A DNA stretch of 64,000 nucleotides from Drosophila persimilis (lineage: Eukaryota; Arthropoda; Insecta; Diptera; Drosophilidae): positions 248,001 to 312,000 of the forward strand of contig NW_020825369.1 of assembly GCF_003286085.1 (NCBI RefSeq), in the 5' to 3' direction. Under the pieces are notes generated by a model. That model saw only the letters and a list, made by a program, of their open reading frames with translations, was not told the origin of the DNA and searched no databases. Positions within the stretch are counted from its first letter, which is position 1. Every line of letters starts with the position of its first letter. Both the position numbers and the translations under genes were made by a program. Below are positions 25,683 to 37,777 of the stretch, piece by piece.

Positions 25683-28600
25683 ACATTAAGCGACTACCGA
25701 AAGCCATATTCGGTTTCTCTTGTTTTGTTTCTCCTTTCTTTTTCTTTGATCAAATTAAATGCAATAAATTTGAATAATTAAATGAATAATAATAAAAGGA
25801 CGTGGAAGAGGGCAACCCTAATTCATATGCACAGCCATAGCCACAACCACAACCCTTTTGGTAGCCTCAATTTTCAATGACTAATTACGAGGCTTCAAAG
25901 CGAGGCAGAGCGGCACGGGCACCGACCGGGAACCACCTGTGGTCCTTTATAAATACAATATTCATACGTGCGACACACGGAAAAAATTCCCCCAGCTTAA
26001 CACCTTGCATGTATAATGGCCTGTTGGTCGGTCTTCTGCCTCAACACCGCCCCCAGAAAAGACCAGACCAGACCAGACCAGACCGGGCCTACAGACCCTA
26101 CAATGACCCGACAACAATTCGCATGGCTTCGGGGCGCGGACCTTGTGCCGTGTCACCTTTCCGAGGCCAAACGGAGCGGGGTACCAAAAGAATACGAGTC
26201 AAAATTTAAAACAGATGCTCATTATAAATATCCATTAAAATTACATGGCCTGTAATCAAGGGGTGGACCGAGGGCACATGCGGGGTGGACGGCGGGGGGG
26301 GGGATGCGCGCGCGGAGTTGCCTATTCCCGTCTTCTCGCTGGAGGCATAATTTGCATGTAGTCAAGTGTAGACCTTAACAGCATCTCTCTTTTTTTTTTC
26401 TCCTCCTGTTTCTCGTTGGCTCTGAAAGGGTTAAGCGAGCAGCCGGCCCCGGCAGGGACATGGGCGAGGGGGCGTTAACCGAAAAAGGAAATCGCGCTAA
26501 AAGTTGTCGGGCCTCGGGTTGCCAATCCTCTGCTCCCCTTCCGCTTTCCGAGACCCGGCTAACATATGGACGGGTCGACATTTTATAGCCCCGGGATCAG
26601 TTTCGTTTTTGGCAGACCGCAAAAAATGTTCGCATAAAAAAAAAGGGGATTCGAGGAGGAGAAATCCTCCAATATCGAATCGGAATCCTTAAAACCCTTT
26701 TTTGTCTGCCTTTGGTTTGGCTTTTAATAAAGTGTCGACATGTGTAATTTGCGGGGCCTTTTGTAGGCAACGGGAAGGGGTCAGGGAGGTGCTGTTGGTG
26801 ACCCCGACACCGACCAATAATATTAATAAATTATGGGGGGCAGAAATTTTGAGCATTGTGTTGCGGTCAGGCAAGAAAATGTGTGAAAAGTGCTTGTTGA
26901 CTCTTTGACTCCTTTTTACGGGTATTATTATTATTGTTTTGTGTGTGTCTGTGTGTGTGTGTGTGTGTGTCCATTTGAACTTTTGACCCGACTTGGGGTC
27001 CGGCGGGTAGCACTTCCTGGTATTCTACTCCTTCTCTTTCGTCGCATCCTTATTGAATTCAAATTGTTGTTTTTTTTTGTCTGTGTCTGTGTCCGTGTCT
27101 GTCTGGGGTTTTCTTCTTCTGCTTTGTTTGTGTTTCAAGAGGAAAAGGAAAGAAGAAGAATAACAGAAAAGAGAAAAGAGAGACAGAGAGAGAGAGAACA
27201 ACAACAACAGTTGACAGCTTGTCCTTTTGGGCCTTTCAATCGGCCGGCTATGCCTGTTCCATCCTGCTCAAATCAACCCTTAGGACAATCCAATTCTCTC
27301 TATTACTACATCTCTCTCTCTCTATCCCACTCTGTCTCTTTCTGTGTGTTGTTGCTAGTCTCTTTACGGTGCTGTCTGTTGCCCTGTCTATTTTGACTTT
27401 AACAACGTCAGCAACACCCCCAAAAATACGCAGAAACATGCATATACTCGTACATCGTCCAGGGGGGTGGGGGGAGGGGTAGTCAGAGTCATCATTAACG
27501 CTGTCCGAGGGTTGTCTGAGCAGTCAAGAGGGGTTGGCATGAGGGGGGCATCGGTCTGAAACTGAAGGCTAAAACTGAAGTGCGTTCGAATAAGGTGTTC
27601 GGCTGTTGCCGGACAGTGGAATCTACAGATAATAACGGACACCAACAGATGGGGAAGAGTGTTTACGGAGGAAGGCCGGGTCTACGGGTATTTCCCATTC
27701 AAATGAACCTCGTTTCAATGATCCGTACAGATTCTCTCCGTGATTCCTTCGTCTTTTGTGCCCCCATTCATTCCATTTCGTTCCACTGTATCCCACAGGA
27801 TGACTGGCTCTTCCGCTGCCTCAACGCTTCGACTCTTAATAATTTGCAGCATCTCCACCATCATCATCAACACGCCCCCAACTCAAACAACGGCCAGCTG
27901 GAAGAGTTCTCTTCTCTTCTCCCCTGCCCTCTTCTCCCCTTCCCTGCTGTACCTCTCTTGCCCTTTGGCCTTTCATAACTCGCGCTGGGCATAAAATGTA
28001 TCTGCAATAAATTAAAAACTCCTTAAATGTTGGCAAAACTTCGTTTATTCCTCAACGGTCTCTCTCCTCCTCCATACCGGTCTTCCCCCGCCTCGGAGTC
28101 CCACCCCCTTTGGTCCATTGTCTGCCATCTTTTTTGTTGCATTATATTTGTGGCCTCCAGCCAAAAATACAAAAACTGAAACATTATTTTTATATTGTTT
28201 TGTTCTTGTAGAATTGCCACTTTGGACTAGGCGGGACCAGGGGAGTGGGGGACAGGGACTGGTATATACTCGGTTTGAGGGCATTTTGGTCGGTTGTCCG
28301 GCCTTTGTTGCTGCTCCTGGTCGGATGCTCACGCGGCCGGCATGAAAACTTATGTCGGCGGCCTTTGGGCGCAATTATTTATACATGCCTCATAAAAATC
28401 GCAAGACAATGGGACCCCAGACTGGGACCAGAGTCCCAAGCCCCCAGACCCCAGACCCCAGACCCCAGACCCTAGACTCCAGGCAGAGGCCCAGACCAGA
28501 TCAGGCCGAAAAGGGACAGCACCAAAAACAACTTGGAGTCCACTCCGACTTGGGCCTAACAATGCAGTCTCTGGACTCCTTTTGTTGTGGTCAATGTTGC

Positions 28601-30055
28601 AACTAGTTGTTGTTGTTGCTGTCGATGGTTGCTCTTGGGGCATTCTCTTGTAAGCCGAGGTACTAAGGGCTGGCTGGGGGGAGTCCACACTACAATTACC
28701 CACAGAAGAGGCCGTCTGTTTGATTTTGGTTTGGTAATAAAGATAGATCGATGGATCAGTGGAACAGGAAGCGATCGTTGCGAATGGATTCGAGCATGAT
28801 AAATACCCATATGGACCTATAAACTGATGCATCAGCCATGGCTGTGGGGAAAGTACTAGGAATTTTCCATAGAAATTTCGTTGAGAGCGGACTGGCAGTT
28901 CCAGCTGTTCGCTGGGGGACTTGAATAGATTTTTGATAACGATAAGTACACCCCCCCCACCCCCACCCCGCCCTTAAAGCTAAAGTTGAATTGGCCCAAT
29001 TGTCTTGCCGCCTGCCGCCTGCCACTTGGCCCTGCCAATCCCTCAAAATGAGTTCATTAAAATTTAAATTTTCAACGCTGCCTTGGCTTGGCAGGAAGCT
29101 TAAGCTTGAAGGATAATTTCAGATAAATGTGGCTACTTTTCCATGGACTACAGACAACAAAAAAAAAAAACTGCGGGCAATTTAGAGGAGTACCGAGCCC
29201 CAGTTCCAGTCCCAGTCCCAGTCGCAGTCGCAGTCACAGTCCTTCTCCCCAGCCAGGCAGGGCTCTCTCTTTCTTCGCCAGGCTTTATGTTATTGTTGCG
29301 GATCTGTTGCTTTATGCGTCTCAAATATGCGTAAATATTGTTCCCCCAGCAGTCTCTGTTCTCTGAACTCTCCGTATAACATTACCATTGGCTGTTGGCA
29401 TCCCTTTTGCTCTCTCCCTTGGAGAAAAAAACGCAATTTGCGCCGCTAACCTAACGATGATTGCCAAAAACGATGCCCACGGAAAGCCGTAGGGGGGGAG
29501 GATTTTAAATTTTTAATGGGAATTTGAAATAAGTCCCAGTGCCCAGACAGGGACGAGAACGAGAACGAATACGAAGACGACAGACAGGGGCAGATAACAC
29601 TTTTTGGTGGAGTTTGCTCTTTGACAGAGAGACTGACGACGGCTTCTGTTGCTCTGCTTTCTCTCAGCCACAGGGGCGGGGAGGAAAGAACCTGCAGTCA
29701 CTGTCAGCCCGAGTTTGAACGACTCTTCCCCGCTCTCCTGCCTGCTGCCTGCTGCCTGCTGCCATGCAAGAAATTGTGATACCCAGCAGAGCCTGCTCCT
29801 GCGTTTCTGAAATCTGAATATTTGCACTTCAAATAGATTTGCCTCGAGAGGAAAGTGCTTTCGCTTGTATTTTGACATTAATATGAGATTATTCTATTGA
29901 AATTTGCACATGTATTTAAAACAACATATTACATTCAAGTTAAATATTTTCTTATTCCGATTAAATATATTTCCCGCAAATTTGGCGTTTTGTGCGAAAA
30001 GTTTCCTTTTCGTTTTTAGGTGCTCGCGTTTTCGCATATTTTTGTCCACAAGTTA

Positions 30056-30092
30056 GTGCTGTAAAGCGCACATTTGGTGCTGTTAAGCGCAC
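30056..30092. repeat. Tandem pair of palindromic 16-mers
   Basis: GTGCTGTAAAGCGCAC at 30056-30071 and GTGCTGTTAAGCGCAC at 30077-30092 differ at one base and start 21 bases apart. Each has GTGC/GCAC arms, so each could form a short stem or bind a dimeric factor. The function is unknown. Confidence 0.8.
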
Positions 30093-30351
30093 AACATGCT
30101 CTGTTATGTGGCAAAATCGGGCTGCGTCAGCTGTTTGTCTGAGACCGCAAGGTGTTGTTGAGTTAAAAAAAAAGGAATTATTATTTATAAAAAGTTACCC
30201 TCGAAATGGTGTCGGATTTATGTCCATAAGCCCTCTATTTTGTTCCTTTTGCAGGGTATCTCAAGCCTCGACTACTTCGTCTGCTTGCCTCTTCTTTTCT
30301 CTTCCTTTCACGAATTGTTTTCGCTTGCCAGCCGCCTGCCTGCCTGCCTGC

Positions 30352-30384
<33 letters not shown>

Positions 30385-30510
30385 CGTGTCGAGTCGAGCT
30401 ATCTAAAATTCAAATCTTTTGCGGTTTACAATGCGCCACCAGAAGAGAACAACTCCGCTTTTTCTCTCTTCTCTCTGCCACAGAACGAGCAGAGCCTTGG
30501 GGCGTCTGTC

Positions 30511-30537
30511 TGTTGTTGTTGTTGTTGTTGTTGTTGC
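30511..30537. repeat. (GTT)n trinucleotide array
   Basis: About nine GTT units, seen directly. Confidence 0.9.
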
Positions 30538-31059
30538 TGCTTGTCCGTTTGCATTGTTGCCACACTTCGTAATGCAATTTTGTGGGGGTTGATTTCGCCT
30601 TCAGTTTTTGGAGTTCAAGGTTGACCCGAGTCCCTGGTCCCGGGTCCCGGGCCCCTGTTTCGGACAAATCTCATTAAACTGCAGTTATTGCGATGAGATT
30701 TTTGACGCCGCTGAGGGTTGCAGTCGTAGACGAGTCCCTGGTGACATTTCTGTGCTGATTCCACCCTGAAAGTGGTAAATATATTCGAATATATCTCAAT
30801 ATTTATGCTAATATTTTCGTTACATTTCGAGTCAATATTTTTGGCAATAAAAAAATGCAAGACAGATTAATTAAATTGAAATTTATGAAAAGCTTCCAAT
30901 CCAAACAATTTCTTTATTCTTAAAAAAACTAAGATACAACTGAGGCGTGCTTAGGATACTTTTCTAGGTATTTACTTATAGATCTGTAAGTTCTGTAATC
31001 CATATATTACATGTGATGCTGTAATTCGGATTGCTCCGAATCTGCAGTAAATACCATAC

Positions 31060-31150
31060 AGAGTGAGCGAGAAAAAGCACCGAAATTTTCGGATCTGACA
31101 CAATAAAGGCTACGATACCGGTTCGTTCAGTCCACGAATCCGAATTGATT
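31060..31150 (+). repeat. Dispersed GTGAGCGAG repeat, copy E
   Basis: GAGTGAGCGAGAAAAAGCA is followed by CCGAAATTTTCGG at about 31080-31092 and then GATACCGGTTCGTTCAGTCC, which matches the reverse copy at 16438 well. It lies about 400 bases before fz exon 2. Confidence 0.75.
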
Positions 31151-31519
31151 CGGCTGCCTCTGCAGGCAGGGCTCAAATATGAATCTTTCCATATAAAAAT
31201 GGAATAATCTACAAATTGTTTGTCTGTAACTCTCTATCCCTTAAGTTTGTGTACACATCGCTTGCCCTCATTACATTAGCCCACTCCAATCCACTCCCCT
31301 CCACTCCCCTCCACGGCAAGCCAGGCCACTCATTCATATTCGTTTTCCATAAGTCTCCTCCTTTAATCCCCTTTAATTACAACCCACAATCCCATTTTGC
31401 CCACATTTAATTTAAGCCTTATTAATTAATCGCTGCCAGCAAATGAATTTGCCTCTTTGTGGGCTTCCCTTTACGCCCATAGCAATTTAATCATTTGTAT
31501 CTCCTTTATTCCTCCGCAG

Positions 31520-31639
31520 GATCTCCATGACTGCGGGGCCCCATGCCATGCCATGTTCTTCCCGGAGAGAGAGCGGACCGTTCTCCGCTACTGGGTGGGA
31601 TCCTGGGCGGCAGTCTGCGTGGCGAGCTGCCTTTTCACA
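31520..31639 (+). CDS. fz: frizzled exon 2: end of ectodomain and start of TM1
   Basis: Forty codons (residues 228-267), beginning DLHDCGAPC and ending in the first half of transmembrane segment 1 (WVGSWAAVCVASCLFT). The acceptor is a pyrimidine-rich stretch ending CCGCAG at 31519. The donor is GTAAGT from 31640. Both ends are phase 0, so the exon joins exons 1 and 3 without splitting a codon. The residues agree with Fz throughout. Confidence 0.96.
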
Positions 31640-34518
31640 GTAAGTTTTTGATCCGATGCTTCCGTTGAGAATCATATGATATAAGATATTGTACCATAGG
31701 GGCCTTCGGCTACCCTCCATTTACGTCTTCCTGCTGCCAGCCAGCCACCCACCCAAGCAGCCACCCAGCCAGCCATCCACCTTTGTTATCCTTTGCTGAG
31801 TGCTGCCATATTTTCTTTAAGTAGAGCTGAAAGCAAACATCTTTCCCCACGTAAAAACGACTGAATCCTGATGCTCTTCTCCTCCAGCAAGTCTATTATT
31901 AAGGGGTACAGCGATGGGTGGCGAGAGGTAGCCGGGACGAGGTCGTTTGGCACTTTGGCAAATCCCACGCTTTGACATATTACCTGTCAGTGCATATTTT
32001 TCAATAAACTTGGCAAAACATATGCAGAAGCCAGCGCCAGCGCACATCCCTCCTCTCGGCACCCTGCGGCGGTCTTGGCAAGGAGGATGCTACCTTGACA
32101 GCGGAGGTGGGGCAGCCGAGCACGGCAGAATGGCTGGCGGGCTGGCTGGGTGGGTGGGTGGTTGAATGTATCCATAGATGGAAGGACAAATACCAGAGAA
32201 GAAAAGTAAATTTCAAATATTATTAGAATTGCCCTTTGATATTCCGGAATGTCCTGACATGCCTCAATGTCTCCCATTCCTTTGACTCGCCCCGAGCATA
32301 GATGGCCTCCAAACTAATATTGGAAATAGTTCCCGCATAGTAATACGCGGTGTTTTATTCGCTTTCGAGGAATGTGGATAGCCTTCAAGTGGGGGACCCT
32401 CTTTAAGGGTTCAAAGATAGGGATTACGGATTGTTGCCAAGCAGTCGAACAGGATGGACAGTCCTTCGATAGATGGGACGCCATAATTCATTGGTAATAC
32501 TCTTCGTACAAGGTCCTTCTTTGGCATTCTGGCAACTCAATTCCAGTGGCAGCCGTTTACCATAAAATATCCATTCATTTCGAACAGTTTAAACAATATT
32601 TATGCCTGCCTTCTCTTTCGTTTCCAATAACCATAAATCAATCAATTTTCGTTGTCTAATTATCTCGTCTCGTCTCGTCTCGTCTCGCTGGAACTCTATT
32701 CATCATGTGAAAGGTCCTGTGGAGGAAGCTCTCTTCCTTCCCTCCTGCCCCTCCCTCCTCTCTGATCTGTCACTTTACTTGAGCGTATGGAAATCAACTT
32801 GTTAGCAAAGCATTTTCCCCATTTTCCCTCCCTCCCCCCCCCCCATGCTAATATTTGTTACCTTTTTTACGTATATCCATCATGTTCAGGAAAAGGACCA
32901 TAAGTTGGAATAAAAAATCAATTTAGTTGTGGGGTCTGCTCCGAAGCAGGCACACGACAGGCCCTCGAATCGAAAGCAACCAAAACGGGGAGACCGAACC
33001 TGCTCCAATGCTAACAATTCCCAAGTAATCACACGGACCAGCCATCGGCAGGCGAGGGGGACCCAAAAAAGAACATCTATCAAAGCGGGAGAGGCCCCAG
33101 CTTCCAGCTACCAAGGACTCTGAGTGACACACACACGTCATAAAGTTGTGCTACATCCATCAAGCCCTGCAGAGGTCTAGGGTCTAGGGGCGGGCCACCC
33201 CCTGGGGGACAGTGTCACTCACATGGCGACATGTTTTTGCATGCTGTCTCTGGTTTTTTCACCCACCACCACTCTCTCCCCTCTCCCCTCTCCGTTCTCC
33301 GTTCTCCGTTCTCCACTGCGATACATTTTTGTCATTGCATATAATTTGTCGCCCATTGTCAGCGCCAGATCCTGCCCACACCGTGCGAGGGCGTGGCATA
33401 TCAGTGCAATCCAGAAGAAGAATAACAACAGCAACAACAACAACAGCAACAAATTCTATGCAAATTTCAAAATTGTTTTCCCAAAAAGGGGGAAAAAGCA
33501 GAGAGAGAGGTTTTTCATTTGCCTGCTCATTCTACTTACTTTTTACGATTATGATTATGTTCTCTCCGAGTGTTCATTCCCATTCCCATTCCCATTTTCA
33601 TTCTCGTTCTCATTCGTCGTATATTTATTTTGTAATTTTTTTTTTTTTTGCCCTGGCTGAAACATTTTGCATTTTCCACGCATCCATCAGTCCAGACGGA
33701 GCTGAGTTCATGCAAATTTTCTCTATGCTTTCCCTTTCCATTACCATTTCCCTTTCCCCTTCCCTTTATTCGCTGTTATTTAGTCAACTGCAACATTTCC
33801 ACTGATTTGATTATTTCTTTTTTTTTTCTATTTATTTCAATTTCTGTGCTGGATTTACTGATTGATTGCAATTCATCGAAATCAGTGCATTTGAAGCTAT
33901 TTATGGAGGGTTCTTCACGAGACAAACCAGATTTAATTTGGTTTTTAATCACAAAATGAAAGAAAACCCCGAAAAGTGTCTGGCCTTTAAGGATCCCTTT
34001 AAGATTTTCCCTTGGAAAACCACAAATATTCCGCCCCCCTCCCACAAGCTAAATATGTGAATGGTTTTCATTTTGATTCCTCCTCCATTTTCCATTTTCC
34101 ATTTTGCTTTCAGATGCTTTCAGATGTATGTATATTTTCGTATGCTTATATTTTTGATGCCCCTGCGAATTGTAGTCAATACATCTCAATAAATTCCCCA
34201 TGAAATGTGGGTTATGTTTGTTGTCTGTTTGTTGATTTTAATAAACTTTCTCTCCCCCGTCTCTGTCTCTATAGAAAAACTGCAATGCCACAAAAATATG
34301 TCAATAAAAATGGCAATAGTAAAAAAAAATATATGACACATGAGAAAGCATTAGAAAATTGCAGTTCAAGCTTAGAGGTTGTCGGAAAGGGGGAAAGGGC
34401 GGGAAAAGCGGGTAAAATACTCGATGATTGTTTGCCTTTGTACTTGAAATACTTCGCATTTATTCAGATTTAGTTGTGACATTTCTGGGCATTTGGTATT
34501 CAATAAATAAAGTGCTCG

Positions 34519-34961
34519 ACTAAATGAATGGGTATGAAAATTGGTATGGAAATGATTGTTAAAGAATACAGATTTTTGTTTAAAATTTTACTAAAAATTT
34601 TTGAAAACGGATTTTGAGAAAATTGAACAAAAATTGCTAAAATATATTGAAATTTAAATGAAGTAAATTCAAGAATTTTAAAGAAATATATTCGGATAAA
34701 AGTGCCTTTAAACCAAATGAAAGAAAGCATTCTCATCCTTCAGCATAAGGATCAACTAAATGAATGGGTCTGGAAATTGGTATGGAAGTGATTGTTAAAG
34801 AATACAGATTTTTGTTTAAAATTTTCCAGAGAAAATTTAACAAAAATTCTCAAAAATAAATTTAAGTTTAAATGAAGTAAATTCAAGAATTTTAAAGAGA
34901 TATATTCGGATAAAAGTATCTTAAAACCAAATGAAAGAAAGCATTCTCCTCTCTCAGCATA
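34519..34961. repeat. Imperfect tandem duplication, period about 236 bp
   Basis: Copy 1 spans about 34519-34747 and copy 2 about 34755-34961. Both begin ACTAAATGAATGGGT, share TTGTTAAAGAATACAG and AAGTAAATTCAAGAATTTTA, and end near CAGCATA. The copies differ by point changes and by about 20 bases lost from the middle of copy 2. The unit is AT-rich and has no convincing frame. Its origin is unknown. Confidence 0.9.
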
Positions 34962-36584
34962 TTCGCCAACCAATTTTCCACTGACAGCGGCCCGGGTAAG
35001 ACCTTTGGGGGCTTTACATTTCCACTATCAACAGAAATTATAAGCAAACAAATTTTATTTCAATTTTCGCGAAACTAAAACTAAAACAAAAATATTTTCG
35101 CCCCAGAAACTTTTGTCTCAAGTTGAGGGCTCCGAATGTCAGAATGGAGCCAGGTAAAAGTGTCAGGAAATTTCTGAAGGGAAAACTTATTGCCATGCGG
35201 TGAGGGGGTGGCTGCTGGGGGTGAGGAGGTGGGAGTGTGTCACATCAACTGTCAACAATCAACACCTTTTTCATTAAACGCATTAGATGAGATGAGACAA
35301 TGACTCTGCCTGACGTGCAGACTGTGTCTCCCTCTCTCTCCCTCTCTCCCTCTCTCTCTCTGACTTGACATTTGTTTTTCAATGAAAAGCGAAAAGAGGA
35401 AATGACAATGTGTGTGTTTGGGTGGAGGAAAATGGCTTGATAGCTGAGCAGCGGCAGGGGGCAGGGGGCTGGGGGCAGGGGGCAGGGACATAGTGGATGA
35501 GGATGTTCGTTGCTGACTTTGATGACTTTTCCTTAATTACAAAACCTGTGAACAGGGGACCTTCAATTGAAAACTACGAGTAGTACACGGGCAAACCGAA
35601 TGCAGTTCATCGAGCCGCATATTTCAATATATAGACACATGTATGTACATCTGTCGGATATCCAAATACACACAGCCCGCCGACAGCTGAATAGCAGGAA
35701 GCCTTTTCGGGCTCTACAGGGTCTTTAAAGGCTTCAATGTTGATACATTTTTCACTCTAGATATTTTTTTAAATATATATAATAATTTAATCTAAACCAA
35801 AGCTCTTTTTGTGATGTTTGCATTCAGGTTTTAACATTTGGCGTGTGCTCTCCCCTGAAACGATTAATAATAGTTATTAAATAGGCTCGCGTACTCGTAA
35901 TTTTTAATTATTGAAATGTATATTCCATAAACGTCAAAACTGTCAGAGACAGCAAATACTCGCACAAAAACCTCAAACATTTACCACAAATTTATGCCAC
36001 ATTCGCTGTCGCTGCCGCTGTCGCTGCCCCCAACCTGACTGAAATGTTTATGTTAATAGTTAGTTGTTCTAATAGACGATCCGCCCCGCCCCCGGCCCCG
36101 CCCCGCCCTCGACTAGACCCGACTAAAAACAATAAAAACTATCCCATTGCTGATGCTGTTTTCCTATGCAAATTTATGCAATTTTTGTTCAAAGTATTTT
36201 TTTTTTTTTTTTTTTTTGTCAGTTGAGTTAAATCTAATTTATGCAAAATTCAAAAACTGCCAACCGCTGGCAAAGCTCTCAAAGCTTTTCTGTGGCTTTT
36301 AGTTTTCAACACTCCTCAGCTGTGGGTGGAGATGGTGGGGCGGGGGGAGGGGGAGGGGCTGCCGCGGAGGTGGGTGTAACCACTTTAGTTTTTGGGCTGA
36401 TTTTAATGACCCAAGCCGAGGAAATTTATGAGCGCTAAAAATTGAAATAAAATTTGTTTTTTTCCCCCCTCTTTTTCTTTTGGTTTCTGTTGACCGTGAA
36501 AGGCTCTGTGCTAGCGAAATAATTTATTCAGAGTTGAAGGAAGCCTAAACGAAGGCGTTGAGGAGGTTATTATTTTGTGTGTTT
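34962..36584. other. Intron 2 part, no gene
   Basis: Nothing gene-like is visible. There is a CT-rich run near 35326-35362, GGCAGGG units near 35455-35486, and a 19-base T run near 36198-36217. Confidence 0.6.
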
Positions 36585-36614
36585 TATACCCGATATATTA
36601 GGGGTATATTAGAG
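36585..36614. mobile_element. INE-1/DINE-1-like terminal fragment (decayed)
   Basis: TATACCCGATATATTAGGGGTATATTAGAG has TATACCC at 36585-36591 and its inverse GGGTATA at 36602-36608. This arrangement resembles the end of the abundant fly Helitron-type element INE-1/DINE-1 as I remember it. The rest of such an element is not clear, so this may be a remnant or a chance match. Confidence 0.3.
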
Positions 36615-36887
36615 TTATCCCGTGGCGTCTTCTGGTGCGTAGATTGTAAACTAATCTCAATTACTGGTTAAAACAAATAATTATGAAGTATTTCACACAA
36701 ACGCCTCCGCTGTAGTGGGTTGAAGATATAGTTCCACCTACAACAAATCCAAAAAAAAGGTTCAAAAACATTTCTATTGTTGTAAATCTTAGGACTTGAG
36801 AGATGGAATTGGAGAAGAGCCCTGCTTCGTTTCGTTTAGTTTTTTGTATGTTTTGTGACATGAAAATGTATTTAAAATTACTACTGA

Positions 36888-37475
36888 TTACTTGTCAAAG
36901 AGCTCTATATCGGCCGTCTGCTCCGCAGCGGTGATCTCCTGCAAATCATTCGATTGTATATCTAGGATAATGGGAGGACCTGCTTCCATATCCAGCATGG
37001 GTTCACACTCGGCATTCTTGTCACCTGAGGGACCTCCAAAATCGTCCGCCTTATCCAGCTTCTCAGCATAGATCCCGACTGTGGCTTGGGATTGGGGGCA
37101 CCCCGAGTCCCCGGGTCCGTGTGGAGTGGCCGCAGATTTGGAATATCCATGTGGTCCAGACATCCCACAGTGCATAACGCTTCATTGGGCCACTCCTGGG
37201 CGCCGGCACTCAACGTTTCACTGTCCATGAGCTCATCCGTCTCCTCGGCATCGAGGTAGCCCACCGTCGAATTGAGCTTTCCAAAAATCAAAGTTTCCTT
37301 GTTCTTTGCCAACGTCGATAAGTTCCTTTTGGGCTTAGGTGCCCCCTGCGCCACCTTCGATATCACCTGGAGGTCCCTCAGGCAAGCCCGTCGAGGTGCG
37401 AGCATTCAAAACCGCCGACATACGCAATGCATCGATGTAGACCTTGGCCGAGGCATCCAGCCAAGAGCCAGCCAT
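36888..37475 (-). pseudogene. Broken condensin CAP-H (barren)-like fragment
   Basis: The minus strand reads, in three successive frames, words I associate with the condensin kleisin subunit CAP-H (fly barren): AGSWLDASAKVY and DALRMSAVLNA from 37475, then KPKRNLSTLAKNKETL and FGKLNSTVG around 37350-37260, then DDFGGPSGD around 37040 to a stop at 36888-36890. Frame 1 stops at 37335-37337. The likeness passes to frame 2 near 37345 and to frame 3 near 37090, so at least two frameshifts are present. Compared with CAP-H, residues seem to be missing after AKVY and after NKETL. It looks like a degenerate partial duplicate lying antisense in fz intron 2. The family call rests on memory of the protein, not on a search. 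It could instead be a fast-evolving spliced gene. Confidence 0.45.
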
Positions 37476-37580
37476 CTGTGAAGGTAGAAAAATGGGTTAG
37501 GAGTTCTCCCTATCGGTCGGAGGGGTAAGGAGTAGCTTTTTGAGATGTCTATCCATTATCAACATCAATCGACGACATAT
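37476..37580 (-). other. Intron-like spacer beside the CAP-H-like fragment
   Basis: On the minus strand CTAAC and a pyrimidine tract lead to TTCTACCTTCACAG ending at 37476, an excellent 3' splice site just before the AGSWLDAS segment. A matching donor is not clear. ATATGT at 37580 is one base from a normal GTATGT and would give a 105-base intron, but the frames on the two sides do not then join. This suggests descent from spliced genomic DNA, not from a processed mRNA. Confidence 0.3.
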
Positions 37581-37777
37581 CCCAGCTCATAGCGTTTGTA
37601 CAGATCCAAGCAAGAGCGTAGCGTCTCGATCGGATCGACGCAGTGGGATCGTGTACAAATGTAGAGTTGCGGTCGCAACAGCAACACACAACGTTCCCCC
37701 TCGTTTTTTGGGGTGGATTCAAAGCTGTTATTCATCCAGAGCATGACCCGCACCATGATGGTTGACAATTCTTGAAG
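37565..37777 (-). pseudogene. Unidentified open segment upstream of the CAP-H-like fragment
   Basis: After an in-frame TAA at about 37778, the minus strand is open to a TGA at 37565-37567, about 70 codons. The residues look like real protein: STIMVRVMLWMNNSFESTPK, then GERCVLLLRPQLY and DPIETLRSCLDLYKRYELGY. I do not recognise the family, and it does not match what I recall of the CAP-H N-terminus. It may be an exon or relic of a second gene duplicated together with the fragment next to it. Confidence 0.35.

Larger units (their letters stand above)
25683..31059. other. Intron 1 part, no gene
   Basis: No gene is recognised. Microsatellites include AGACC units at about 26062-26085, GT at 26939-26970, AGACCCC units at about 28445-28473, CCAGTC/CGCAGT hexamers at about 29205-29240, GT at about 30352-30388, and GTT at 30511-30537. 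An AT-rich patch covers about 29875-29985. Two clean 3' splice-site-like sequences end at 30019 and 30254 with no obvious partner donors. Confidence 0.55.
2481..31519 (+). other. fz: fz intron 1 (29,039 bp)
   Basis: The intron is bounded by the donor GTGCGT at 2481 and the acceptor TTTATTCCTCCGCAG ending at 31519, and it joins codon 227 to codon 228 in phase 0. Very long first introns are typical of fz in flies. I see no nested gene that I can support. The intron carries many simple repeats, five copies of the dispersed GTGAGCGAG repeat, and two candidate recursive splice sites at 17687|17688 and 18873|18874. Confidence 0.93.
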
